IMG/VR virus record: IMGVR_UViG_3300020233_000057
Coordinates: 1 to 64,000 of that record
Length of the DNA: 64,000 nucleotides
DNA from: a virus
Strand: one strand, 5' to 3'
The notes beneath the pieces were generated by a model that ran no database searches, was not told the origin of the DNA, and was given only the letters and a program-made list of their open reading frames with translations. The position numbers and the translations under genes are program-made. Of the stretch, positions 24,807 through 32,518 are shown one piece after another. Numbering within the stretch: position 1 is the stretch's first letter; each line of letters opens with the position of its first letter.

Positions 24807-25006
24807 CGAAAACCCCTGTTCTGTCGTCGTATCTGGTCTTGTCGTCGTATCCGACTACGCCGTTCCCGGCGTAGCTCGTATTCCGACCGTGGGTCAGGGC
24901 AGATGATCGGCTTGCACGTACAAACTGTAACGCCTGGTTCATCATGAAAGCATCCGAACTCGTGTCTCACACCCTTCCTGTTAGGAGCCTTATGTGTACC
25001 GTTCAT
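24794..25006 (-). CDS. Cassette protein, basic, Cys/His-rich
   Basis: 70 residues from ATG 25006. HEFGCFHDEPGVTVCTCKPIICPDP followed by an Arg-rich tail (RRERRSRIRRQDQIRRQNRG), so likely a nucleic-acid binder. Function unknown. Confidence 0.6.
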   Translation of the reverse strand: MNGTHKAPNRKGVRHEFGCFHDEPGVTVCTCKPIICPDPRSEYELRRERRSRIRRQDQIRRQNRGFRWTR

Positions 25007-25551
25007 GTTGCAGGTCCCTGTGTGGCTTCCGTGATCGACGCAGCCACTTCCGTGCAAATCCACCCGATTTCGTCAAGCAACACCGTGTACCTGTCACATT
25101 CTTCACGCAACTCCCCAATCCTGTCGAAGAGCGCCGGACCGACATCTACGAACGTGCCGTCATAGTCGAATGGACTTGGCGTGTCACCTCTAGCGATTTC
25201 ACCCCTAGATGTGTCAATGATGGTTTTTGCCGCTACAGCAGCATCCGGGTATCGTCCAGCGACCTTGTGAACCATTTTGTCTAACGTGTTATCCATTTTT
25301 GTACGCAAATGCAGGGGGGCCATTACCCACATGCGTACACACGCATTTAGATCGGCTGCATCAAACGGGTATCTCCGTAGTGGGACTTCCGGGCCACCAG
25401 ACGCAAATAGTAGCAACGCGTCAGATGACATGCCCCAGCAGCGGTCCATGTCACGGTCTGTTTTAGCTGCAATGCGTGCCAAGTGAAAATCAAGTTCGCT
25501 TTGTAGCCTTCCGATTTTTCCTGTCTGTGTCTGTTCTGCCCTGCCACTCAT
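25003..25551 (-). CDS. Hypothetical helical protein
   Basis: 182 residues, the second largest product of the array. Mostly helical with LQSELDFHLARIAAKTDRDMDRCWG and a C-terminal coil (DRIGELREECDRYTVLLDEI). Its lower-GC codons differ from the neighbours. Function unknown. Confidence 0.7.
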   Translation of the reverse strand: MSGRAEQTQTGKIGRLQSELDFHLARIAAKTDRDMDRCWGMSSDALLLFASGGPEVPLRRYPFDAADLNACVRMWVMAPLHLRTKMDNTLDKMVHKVAGRYPDAAVAAKTIIDTSRGEIARGDTPSPFDYDGTFVDVGPALFDRIGELREECDRYTVLLDEIGWICTEVAASITEATQGPAT

Positions 25552-25754
25552 GTTGCGCCCTCCTGATAGGGGTGTCCTAATTCTGCACAGTCACAGTGAC
25601 GCCACCACGTGCCGCTGCCCCGGGGATGCGGCTCAATCAGCTCGATGCCTGCCCTGCTGATGCAAGGGGTGTGATCACCGTCAATACACTCATCGCACGT
25701 GGCTCCCGGAAACGGTCCCGGATGATCAGACGGGGAAACGAACATGATACTCAT
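25548..25754 (-). CDS. Cassette protein, small Cys-rich
   Basis: 68 residues from ATG 25754. CDECIDGDHTPCISRAGIELIEPHP and WWRHCDCAELGHP could make a zinc knuckle. Ends EGAT at the junction. Function unknown. Confidence 0.65.
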   Translation of the reverse strand: MSIMFVSPSDHPGPFPGATCDECIDGDHTPCISRAGIELIEPHPRGSGTWWRHCDCAELGHPYQEGAT

Positions 25755-26398
25755 GTCGTTGCCTCCCTGTCGTCGGGGTGAACTTTGCCAACCACTGTCG
25801 CCCACGGCCTAACAAGCGTGTCGTAATGGGTTTGTGTGAACCCATGTTGACCGATCAAGTCACGTACAACAAGCATTGTTGCTGCATCCCCAGAGGCATC
25901 CCAGGCTTTCCCCCAGGCTACTTCTCTAGTTGTGCACCTTGCAGCATCCCAGGCAGCATCCCAGGCAGCATCCCATACCCCGCATTCAGTTGCGTGTCTA
26001 ACAGCATTCATTTGCTTCACTTGGTCTTCTGTGATGGTGGCGGCGCGGGCAATAAGCGCTTCAACTTGTTCAGTCTCCGGACCGTAGATGCCACCTGCGT
26101 TGTCCCATTCGATGCGCCAGCCGTCACGGAAGTTGCCTGCCGAGTCCAACCTCTTGCCACGCTCCGGGTCCTTGGTGAGTCGCACCCTGATCGTGCCAGC
26201 GCTGATCAGCACTTCCCCGTATTCGGTGTCTGTCGGGACACCGCACGTTTCGCATCCGGTGTCGCCGGGCTGGCAGTCGGGGCACGGCATCACGATCACG
26301 TCGCCTTTGCGGGCGTGGCGATAGGCGGGTTCGTCCGGGAAGCGATCACAGAATAGGACTGTCACCATCGGCCACTTGGGGACCACTATGCTAGGCAT
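25751..26398 (-). CDS. Cassette fusion: zinc module plus WDAAWDAA module
   Basis: 215 residues from ATG 26398. The N-terminal half (KGDVIVMPCPDC, CETCG, GTIRVRLTKD) is the module of 23197/23775; the C-terminal half (AWDAAWDAAWDAARCTTREVAWGKAWDASGD, LVRPWATVVGKVHPDD) is the module of 28403. The joined protein shows how cassettes recombine. WDAA repeats are typical of phage early proteins of unknown role. Confidence 0.7.
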   Translation of the reverse strand: MPSIVVPKWPMVTVLFCDRFPDEPAYRHARKGDVIVMPCPDCQPGDTGCETCGVPTDTEYGEVLISAGTIRVRLTKDPERGKRLDSAGNFRDGWRIEWDNAGGIYGPETEQVEALIARAATITEDQVKQMNAVRHATECGVWDAAWDAAWDAARCTTREVAWGKAWDASGDAATMLVVRDLIGQHGFTQTHYDTLVRPWATVVGKVHPDDREATT

Positions 26399-26552
26399 CG
26401 TCGCCACCTGCGGGGTCGGCTCGGATCTCGTCGACAGTCATACCGGGGTCGCTGATCCCGTCGTCCATGTCGTGGATCGGGTCACCCATGGTCGCGCCGC
26501 AGACACAGATGTCCGATCCTGTCTGTGAAATACCCTTGTGGATGTCACTCAT
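26391..26552 (-). CDS. Cassette protein, small
   Basis: 53 residues from ATG 26552 with SD GGAGG. Contains ICVCGATMGDP and acidic repeats, ends GGDDA in the junction. Function unknown. Confidence 0.6.
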   Translation of the reverse strand: MSDIHKGISQTGSDICVCGATMGDPIHDMDDGISDPGMTVDEIRADPAGGDDA

Positions 26553-26579
26553 CGTAGTTGCCTCCGTTCAATACTGGGA

Positions 26580-26870
26580 TCACGACGATTCGGGTACCGT
26601 CGTGTTGGCACCTGCAACATGACTCGTGGTATCCCCATACAGGTCTGTGTATGCGGTGCAAATCTCTTCACATGCTGTGATAGCACCCGATTCATAAGGA
26701 TCGATTTCCCCCGGGGGGGACATCGTGTACTGTGCCTCCACATACCCGAATCGCACATCGTCGAGGATCTTTTCCCATCGTGCCCGCTCATCAGCGATAC
26801 CGCGCTCGTACTCCATGCGTCGCTCCTGCGCTTCATTATTCCCCCTACATATTATTGTTTTGTCACTCAC
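26580..26870 (-). CDS. Hypothetical protein
   Basis: 96 residues from GTG 26870 behind AAGGAG; a longer frame to 26921 is also open. A charged helix (NNEAQERRMEYERGIADERARWEKILDDV) then an acidic segment. Function unknown. Confidence 0.6.
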   Translation of the reverse strand: MSDKTIICRGNNEAQERRMEYERGIADERARWEKILDDVRFGYVEAQYTMSPPGEIDPYESGAITACEEICTAYTDLYGDTTSHVAGANTTVPESS

Positions 26871-26907
26871 CGTCACAATCTCCTTCGATGTAGTTTGCGA
26901 TGGACTC

Positions 26908-27150
26908 TCAATCGGAGCCACGCCACGATCCTCGCCCGCGGGCCCACGCAGCGAACCTCATCCGCTCATGTTCATCAGCGGTATTTTGGGCGTGAGCATC
27001 ATGTTGCGTTTTGCAGACACAATGCATCCTCGGTCCGATACATCCTTCCGGGCATGCCGCTGTATCCACGCTCATACCCGACCACGGTTGGGTTGGATGC
27101 TGTTCACACACCCACTCGGCACCTTTACACGTTCCACACTCGTCGTTCAT
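26908..27150 (-). CDS. Cys-rich hypothetical protein
   Basis: 80 residues. CGTCKGAEWVCEQHPTQPWSG and CPEGCIGPRMHCVC are the mark of a small multi-zinc protein found in many actinophages; role unknown. Confidence 0.7.
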   Translation of the reverse strand: MNDECGTCKGAEWVCEQHPTQPWSGMSVDTAACPEGCIGPRMHCVCKTQHDAHAQNTADEHERMRFAAWARGRGSWRGSD

Positions 27151-27425
27151 GTCGTCACCTCCCGTAGCTCTGCTGCCAAATGGTCACCGGCCATGCTTGC
27201 CGCCTGAGACGAAACGACACGCCACGTCTCAATGCCCATACCGTCGATGTCCAGCATGTAATCGGCTTGACGTGCCCACCGCACAGCTTCGTGATATTCG
27301 GTGCGTACACGACGTGACGCTGAGAACGCGTTGGCGACTGCCGCCAACGCGTCCTCACTGTGACCTGTCGCGATCGCGACGACTCTGATCCATGCGACGA
27401 GAGGGAGATGGGTGTCGAAACTCAT
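27147..27425 (-). CDS. Cassette protein, helical
   Basis: 92 residues from ATG 27425. Helical (VVAIATGHSEDALAAVANAFSASRRVRTEYHEAV), ends REVTT in the junction. Function unknown. Confidence 0.65.
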   Translation of the reverse strand: MSFDTHLPLVAWIRVVAIATGHSEDALAAVANAFSASRRVRTEYHEAVRWARQADYMLDIDGMGIETWRVVSSQAASMAGDHLAAELREVTT

Positions 27426-27679
27426 GGGGTGTCCTCTTGGTAGGTGATGCCGGATGCAGACTGTGCAGTAGATGCCATGTTTGGGGATGGGGCACACGCA
27501 ACCCGTAGTCGTGCGAGTGTTACTTCAGCGTTCAAGGCCCGTGCCCGCCAATCCACTGGCTCACAGACAACCCCGAACTTTGACCAGCACAGCCAATCAC
27601 CACCACCTTCTGCGATGGTGTCGTAATCATCCTGGGTGGCAACAGGGAGGTCGCATCTGACACACTTGTCACTCGTCAC
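27422..27679 (-). CDS. Cassette protein, zinc pair
   Basis: 85 residues from GTG 27679, chosen because AGGGGA lies eight bases before and the GTGA overlaps the upstream stop; an ATG at 27706 is open too. KCVRCDLPVATQDDY and WRARALNAEVTLARLR helix. Function unknown. Confidence 0.6.
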   Translation of the reverse strand: MTSDKCVRCDLPVATQDDYDTIAEGGGDWLCWSKFGVVCEPVDWRARALNAEVTLARLRVACAPSPNMASTAQSASGITYQEDTP

Positions 27680-27858
27680 GGCGTGTCCCCTAAAGCAGCG
27701 ACCCATGTTAATACCCTGTCCCGTTCCTCGTTGGTGAGCAGGCGGCGAAACAAGACGTTGTGGATCGCGGTCATCGCCTGGATCTCACGGGGCACATCTT
27801 CCGGGACTCCGATGTCCCACACAAGGGGCTCCATACCGGCATCACGTGTGTCACTCAT
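27676..27858 (-). CDS. Cassette protein, small helical
   Basis: 60 residues from ATG 27858. PREIQAMTAIHNVLFRRLLTNEERDRVLTWVA is one helical hairpin. Function unknown. Confidence 0.65.
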   Translation of the reverse strand: MSDTRDAGMEPLVWDIGVPEDVPREIQAMTAIHNVLFRRLLTNEERDRVLTWVAALGDTP

Positions 27859-28135
27859 CGTCGCCACCTTCTGCGAGTGCGGCAGCGAAGGTGGAACCGG
27901 CCAACCGGTAGCGGTCCGGGTAGGCGCGCGCCGCCGCTTGCGCCATGACGGCGTTCTGTAAGTCGTGGATGTGGGATGCGAACTCAGCAGCGTCGCCCTG
28001 TACGTCGCCACCAGCGGTGCGAAGGATCGCTGCGTAGCGGTTCCAACACGATCCGAGCAGCCCAAGCAGTTCGTGTTCTGCATTAGTCAGTAGGTCAGCG
28101 TGAGCCATACCACCCATCTCCGTGCGTTCACTCAT
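27851..28135 (-). CDS. Cassette protein, helical
   Basis: 94 residues from ATG 28135. Long helices (LLTNAEHELLGLLGSCWNRYAAIL, AAEFASHIHDLQNAVMAQAAA). Ends EGGDDE. Function unknown; the shape recalls small phage head-tail or early proteins. Confidence 0.65.
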   Translation of the reverse strand: MSERTEMGGMAHADLLTNAEHELLGLLGSCWNRYAAILRTAGGDVQGDAAEFASHIHDLQNAVMAQAAARAYPDRYRLAGSTFAAALAEGGDDE

Positions 28136-28406
28136 CGTCGCCACCTCCTGCGCTCCTGCGGAACTCACGGCGCTGCGCTGCCCACGACCGCTTGAGTGCT
28201 GGGTCGTGTAAGTCACAGCGGGCATCGCTGAGCAGGTCAGCACCCTTCACTATGAGCGCCCGTAGCCGTTCGATCTCGGCCTCCGCCTTCTCCGCTGCGT
28301 GGGCGAAGCCTTCGTGGTACGGGCACGGCTTCCGATCGTCTATACAGGCGCAGCCCTGCTTAGCGGCCATCGGACGCCACAGCCGGTCGTACCCAGGGTT
28401 ACTCAC
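28128..28406 (-). CDS. Cassette protein, Cys/His cluster plus coil
   Basis: 92 residues from GTG 28406. CACIDDRKPCPYHEGFAHA (paralogous to the 21331 gene) followed by the AEAEIERLRALIVKGADLL coil found in other cassettes. Ends GGGDDE. Function unknown. Confidence 0.65.
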   Translation of the reverse strand: MSNPGYDRLWRPMAAKQGCACIDDRKPCPYHEGFAHAAEKAEAEIERLRALIVKGADLLSDARCDLHDPALKRSWAAQRREFRRSAGGGDDE

Positions 28407-28780
28407 GTTGTCGCCTCATCGTCGGGATGAACTTTGCCAATCACGGTTGCCCACGGCCCGGTGAGCAAATCGTAGTGGGCTTGCGTAACCCCGTCAGGGG
28501 TGATGAGATCCCGAACAATCAATGCCCGGACAGCATCTACGGCTACGCCCCGAGTTGCATCTACTGCTGTGTTCATGCCTATGTGGCGGTTGTGCTTTAC
28601 GGCTACGGCCAATGTTGTTCTTACAGCGACAGCCCATGCCGTGTACCACGCTGTATCCCAGGCTAGAGCTATGGTTGCATCTAGTCGTTTTGTTTCGTCA
28701 GCAGTTAGAGCCGCCACGCGTGTGATCAGCGTCTCAACAGCGTCATGCTGCGGCCCGTACATTTCTTCTACAGTGCTCAT
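28403..28780 (-). CDS. Cassette protein, WDTAW-type module
   Basis: 125 residues. Paralogue of the C-terminal half of the 26398 protein: VETLITRVAALTADE, ALAWDTAWYTAWAVAV, VRDLITPDGVTQAHYDLL, GPWATVIGKVHPDD. Function unknown. Confidence 0.7.
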   Translation of the reverse strand: MSTVEEMYGPQHDAVETLITRVAALTADETKRLDATIALAWDTAWYTAWAVAVRTTLAVAVKHNRHIGMNTAVDATRGVAVDAVRALIVRDLITPDGVTQAHYDLLTGPWATVIGKVHPDDEATT

Positions 28781-29058
28781 GTCGTGCCTCCTACCACCGC
28801 GGGAATGATCGACAGCGTCTCACCATCGGGCACAGGTGTGTCGAGGCCCTGCTGGAAGCGCACATCGTCATCATCGACGAAGACGTTGACGAAGCGATGC
28901 AGCTTGCAGTCATCGTCGAAGAGCTTGTCGGTGAAGCCTGGGTGCGCCGCATCCAGGGCGGCTAGCACCTCGGCGACGGTCGTGCCATCGACGCTGACCT
29001 CTGGTTCACCGGCGGTGAGGGTGCGGAGGGTGGTGGGGACTCTGACAGTGATACTCAT
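28777..29058 (-). CDS. ThiS/MoaD-family sulfur carrier, CysO-like
   Basis: 93 residues. ITVRVPTTLRTLTAGEPEVSVDG, TVAEVLAALDAAHPGFTDKL, KLHRFVNVFVDDDDVRF and GETLSIIPAVVGG follow the beta-grasp fold and closely resemble mycobacterial CysO. Carriers of this type end in Gly-Gly, which is activated to a thiocarboxylate; here two Thr follow, so trimming by a Mec-like peptidase would be needed. The Gly-Gly codons GGAGGC double as the SD of the next gene. A partner could be a PLP enzyme of the cysteine synthase type. Confidence 0.8.
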   Translation of the reverse strand: MSITVRVPTTLRTLTAGEPEVSVDGTTVAEVLAALDAAHPGFTDKLFDDDCKLHRFVNVFVDDDDVRFQQGLDTPVPDGETLSIIPAVVGGTT

Positions 29059-29237
29059 GTCGTCACCCCTTCGTCATTGCAGTTCGGGCACAAGTCATGA
29101 CCTCCTGGCCGATTGACCGACCACCCACTATTCTTGAGCCATTCCCGCTTGCCTTGCGCTGTACCCCATCCGAGCGACAGATCATCAGCGGCGTCGCACC
29201 CATCACATAGGATCGTCCACGACCTAATAGCGCTCAT
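29055..29237 (-). CDS. Small zinc-ribbon protein
   Basis: 60 residues. ILCDGCDAADDLSLGW and DLCPNCNDEG make two CxxC pairs enclosing REWLKNSGW, a pattern seen in many actinophage zinc ribbons. Function unknown. Confidence 0.7.
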   Translation of the reverse strand: MSAIRSWTILCDGCDAADDLSLGWGTAQGKREWLKNSGWSVNRPGGHDLCPNCNDEGVTT

Positions 29238-29725
29238 GTCGTTGCCTCCTCGTCAAATGCATCTCGGCACGCTGTCGTCAGGCGGTGTATTGCGGTTCCG
29301 GGATAGTCCGGACGGTGATTGGCCCAGAGAGCCACGTCCTCGTCACTGAGGGACACGACTATCGTGCCCGGCGTGTGCTCCATGATCCGAGCGAGCCGAT
29401 GAGGTGCGTTGGCGGGGTGCAGGCTGTCCCAACTCTCGATCACGGGCCTGGCGAATGTCTCCATCTCCCACGCTGTTCCCACCTGGACGCCGCGGCGATC
29501 CACGAGCAGCCACGGATACCGGATCGGCTCCGGCTCGGGTTCCGGCTCGGGTTCGATCCACTGGCCGTCCACCCAACGGGCGACACGCAAGTCGTCGCGT
29601 CCTCCACGACCGATGATCCACTGTCGTACCCTAGTGAGAGAACGACCCCAAAATTCCGTTACTCCTGTCTGCCAGTCAACAGCCGCCCACATCCGAGCAT
29701 TCTCAATAGTTTCGTCTGCATTCAT
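29234..29725 (-). CDS. Cassette protein, W-E-P repeat linker family
   Basis: 163 residues. N-terminal MWAAVDWQTG, RVARWVDGQWIEPEPEPEPEP, YPWLLVDRRGVQVG, then APHRLARIMEHTPGTIVV. Paralogue of 280-727 and of the C-terminal part of 29722-30501. The EPEP run is a flexible linker. Function unknown; the copies may act on different targets. Confidence 0.75.
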   Translation of the reverse strand: MNADETIENARMWAAVDWQTGVTEFWGRSLTRVRQWIIGRGGRDDLRVARWVDGQWIEPEPEPEPEPIRYPWLLVDRRGVQVGTAWEMETFARPVIESWDSLHPANAPHRLARIMEHTPGTIVVSLSDEDVALWANHRPDYPGTAIHRLTTACRDAFDEEATT

Positions 29726-30501
29726 GTTGCTGCATCATCCTGGTCGAGTGCAGCACGGCACGCCCCGACAAGACGCCGCTGTATAGCGGCCCCGGGGTAG
29801 GTAAAGTGATCGACCCAAAGGGCCACATCGTTGTCATCGAGGAACACGGCCGTCTTGCCCGGCGTGTGCTCCACGAGGTGACAGACACGGTGCGGTGCGG
29901 TACTAGGCCGGTCAATGTCCAGCCGCCTGACCTCCGCAACCGCGTCTGCCTTAGTGGCGCATTCCAAAAGGAGACAGCCCTTTTGGGCCAACACCTGCCA
30001 CGGATACGGGGTCGGCTCGGGCTCCGGTTCGGGCTCGGTCCACTTGTGCGCGGCGGTGTCCCAGCGGGCCACCGACCAATCGCCAGCGGGGTCTACGGTC
30101 GCTGTCTGACTCCGCAGCCATTGCCGAGCGTTAGCGACGGTCATCGGGGCAGTCCGCCGCTGCCCTGTTGCCATGTTCACCACACACCACACCTCATCGA
30201 TACTCACGTCGTTGCTCATGTCGTTGCCTCCCGCGATGATCGACTGTGCAGCCCTGACATCGCCAACAGTGCATCTCGTATCCCATTCGGTCGGACCGAT
30301 TTCGACGTCAGCATCGTGGTCCTTGCATATGTCCACCAACGCAGCAAACGGGGCGAGTGCTGCCTGTAACTGCTCGATTTCGTTGGCGGCGCTGTCGAGT
30401 AGTGTGTCGATGTTGTGTGATGCAATGTTGTGGTTTGTCCGCCACGCTTCTGCTCCTAACCGCAGTTTGTCTGTGACGGCGGATCTGGGGTTGTCTGTCA
30501 T
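29722..30501 (-). CDS. Read-through fusion of two cassette proteins
   Basis: 259 residues. Residues 1-93 are the IDTLLDSAANEIEQLQAALAPFAALVD module that also starts the proteins at 37693 and 40831. At residues 90-97 (AGGNDMSND) the usual junction GGAGGCAACGACATGAG is present but no stop is made, so the frame runs on into a second protein (EVWCVVNMATG..., WTEPEPEPEPTPYPW, EHTPGKTAVF), the family of 2-283. An internal start at ATG 30219-30221 would give the second part alone. Confidence 0.75.
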   Translation of the reverse strand: MTDNPRSAVTDKLRLGAEAWRTNHNIASHNIDTLLDSAANEIEQLQAALAPFAALVDICKDHDADVEIGPTEWDTRCTVGDVRAAQSIIAGGNDMSNDVSIDEVWCVVNMATGQRRTAPMTVANARQWLRSQTATVDPAGDWSVARWDTAAHKWTEPEPEPEPTPYPWQVLAQKGCLLLECATKADAVAEVRRLDIDRPSTAPHRVCHLVEHTPGKTAVFLDDNDVALWVDHFTYPGAAIQRRLVGACRAALDQDDAAT

Positions 30502-31403
30502 GTTGTGGTTTCTCCTGTCGCGACGTTACCGATTACATGTGCATTCTTGCATATCCGGGCGTCGCCGAACACTTGTGCGTTTCCGTACACCACAGCACTG
30601 TCGTACACCCGAGCGTCTCCAAACACCCGGGCGTTGCCGGACACCCAAGCGCTGCCGTCTACCGTAGCGTTGTTGTACACCTGAGCGTTGCAGTACACTT
30701 GAGCGTCACCCAGCACCTGTGCGTGGTCGAATACCCGGGCGTTGTCAGATATTTGGGCGTTGGGGCCGATTGTCGCTGTGTCGGCCACATTCGCGGTGTC
30801 CGCGACCCAACCGCCCTCGGTCCCACCGGGGTTGATGTGGCGGTGGGCATGCACCTGTCCTTCACCGAAGTCGTGTACAGGTGGGGTGCTCCTGTTGTTG
30901 CATGCTTGGTCTGCTGTACGTGTGGCTTCGATAGTGTTGGTGAACCAGGCCGTTAGTGACCTGATGTCAGGGGTGGCGTTTGGGAATTGTGCCATGTATT
31001 CGTCTGCCCACATTCGGGCGTCGGTTTCCATTTGGGTTAGTGTTTCTTCGGCCAGTTTTTCTGTGGGTTCTGTTGTTTCGCCGCACGTTTCGGGGGGTGG
31101 GGGGTCAGGGGTTGTGATGTGCAGGTCGATGTCGTGGGTGACACAAATCATGATTTGTTCATCACCTGGGGTATTATCGTGGCGGGTGGGGGATGGGGAA
31201 TCGTGGTCCGTTAACTCCCATGAACGTTTGGGTGCGTCTACCCACTGTTGGGTGTTGATGTCCCAGCGTCGTATTGTGAATAGGTGTGGGCGGGAGTCTA
31301 CTGCGAGTCTGTCCTGTGCGTCTTCTAGAGTGGTGCAGCAGCTGGAGGGGGCTCCTGTTTCTTTGTACACGAGGCGCCATATGTGTTGGGGGGTTGAGTT
31401 CAT
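30498..31403 (-). CDS. Hexapeptide-repeat beta-helix protein 1
   Basis: 301 residues from ATG 31403. N-terminal head (HIWRLVYKETGAPSSCC, RRWDINTQQWVDAPKRSWE) and a helical middle, then VHDFGEGQVHAHRHINPGG, EGGWVADT and about 18 hexapeptide repeats of the type NARVFG, DAQVYC, which should fold as a left-handed beta helix. The same C-terminal module is in 36251 and 40831. Role unknown; surface binding or a carbohydrate-active trimer are options. First gene transcribed of the 21-31 kb array. Confidence 0.8.
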   Translation of the reverse strand: MNSTPQHIWRLVYKETGAPSSCCTTLEDAQDRLAVDSRPHLFTIRRWDINTQQWVDAPKRSWELTDHDSPSPTRHDNTPGDEQIMICVTHDIDLHITTPDPPPPETCGETTEPTEKLAEETLTQMETDARMWADEYMAQFPNATPDIRSLTAWFTNTIEATRTADQACNNRSTPPVHDFGEGQVHAHRHINPGGTEGGWVADTANVADTATIGPNAQISDNARVFDHAQVLGDAQVYCNAQVYNNATVDGSAWVSGNARVFGDARVYDSAVVYGNAQVFGDARICKNAHVIGNVATGETTT

Positions 31404-31993
31404 TGGGTTGTCCGTCCGGGTTGTGTCTTGTTGTGGTGGGGTATTGTAGCGGCAGGGGGTGACACCCGTTGACGTACGGCTGCTGTAACGTTGTCCGGGC
31501 GGGGGAGTGGGGGTCCACCAGCCGCCACACGTGGCACCCCCATGGGGTACTATCGGCCCGGGGAGGGGGAGACGACCAGACACGACACCCGTCGACACTT
31601 CCACACCCATCTAGACACATGCGTCACATGTCTCCTGAGGTCACATGGACACACGGTTTCCCCTATAGGGGCAGAACCCTTTGGGGGGTGTCACTGTGGT
31701 AGGTAACGTCACAGGGGTCGGGGGACACAAAAACACCCCCCCACCAGCACAAACAAACAACAATACCCCAACCATACCCCCTGTGGCAACCAAAACAGGC
31801 TCCACAAACAAAAAAAAGACCCAAAACCCCACAAAACCAGGCAAACACCAGCTATCGTTTGTGTTTATCTGGGGTTTGTGGGGTTTGGGGTGGTTTTGGT
31901 CTGGGGTTTGGGTTGGTTGTTTGGTGTGGTTTGGTGTTGTTTGGTGTCGTTTGGGGTCGGGTGGGGTGGTGGGGGGTGGTGTATGCTGGGGTT
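31404..31993. other. Non-coding region with strand-composition flip
   Basis: No credible gene. From about 31690 to 31855 the plus strand is rich in A and C (many CCCC and AACAAAC runs); from 31860 on it is rich in G and T. A type A-like spacer with TACTAT lies at 31546-31567. The flip at about 31857 might mark an origin, a terminus or a packaging-related site. Confidence 0.6.
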
Positions 31994-32143
31994 ATGGGTG
32001 ATGTTGGGGTTTGTGGCGGGTTGTGTGGTTGTTGTGGGGGACTGGATGCTCGTGTTGTGGAGTTGGAGGAGCGGGTTGGGGTGTTGTTGGAGGCTCATCG
32101 GGTGTTGGTGGGGGTTGTGATGGGGTTGGTGGGTGGTGGGTAG
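31994..32143 (+). CDS. Possible small coiled-coil protein in GT-rich DNA
   Basis: 49 residues (MGDVGVCGGLCGCCGG, then LDARVVELEERVGVLLEAHRVLV). The second half is a convincing amphipathic helix, which argues that this stretch is coding despite the skewed base use. No clear SD. The Cys-Gly start could bind metal. Confidence 0.4.
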   Translation: MGDVGVCGGLCGCCGGLDARVVELEERVGVLLEAHRVLVGVVMGLVGGG

Positions 32144-32518
32144 GCGTGGGGGTGTTTGGGGTTGGGTTGGGTTGGGGGTGTATGTGGGGGTTGTGGATTG
32201 GTGGTTGATTAGGGGGGGGAGGGCGTCGTTGTCTGAGGTTTTTCGGGGTGTTTTGGGGGTTGGGTGGGGTCGGGTGGTGTTGTTTGGGTTGTGGGGGGTG
32301 GTTTCTGGGCATTTGTTTGGTGGGTTGTTGCCTGGTGGGGTTCGTGTTTGGTTGGGTGGTTTGGGTCGTTTGGGGGGTTGGTTTGGTGGTTTGGTGTCCC
32401 CCGAGGGGTCTGCTTGATATAGTTTGCGGTCTGTGACCTGGGGAAAGTCACATTCCCCCACGGGCGGGTAACCGCCTTTTCCGCCCCGGTGTTCGCGACA
32501 GCTAGCACCCAGGGGGGT
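32144..32518. other. GT-rich non-coding region
   Basis: Strongly G/T-rich on the plus strand to about 32400; open frames on either strand here are by-products of the base skew. Near 32410-32460 a hairpin (TGTGAC with GTCACA) and the terminator at 32463 follow. Confidence 0.6.
32463..32480 (+). terminator. Hairpin terminator
   Basis: GGCGG, loop GTAA, CCGCC, TTTT on the plus strand. It could end any transcript of the GT-rich region. Confidence 0.65.

Larger units (their letters stand above)
22009..30240 (-). repeat. Recurring gene-junction sequence of the cassette array
   Basis: About 24 junctions carry close variants of GGAGGTGGCGACGATGAG on the minus strand, among them 22009, 22253, 22545, 22705, 23564, 23775, 24142, 24494, 25751, 26391, 26549, 27851, 28128, 28777, 29234 and 30215. 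It ends one gene (…GGDDE or …EATT) and is SD plus start of the next. Common ends between unrelated genes would let cassettes be swapped by homologous recombination. Confidence 0.85.

Noticed and set aside
31865-32461. 198-codon minus-strand ORF, Pro/Asn/Thr-rich
   Set aside because: By-product of extreme G/T skew on the plus strand, which removes stop codons on the minus strand. No SD and no domain-like pattern.
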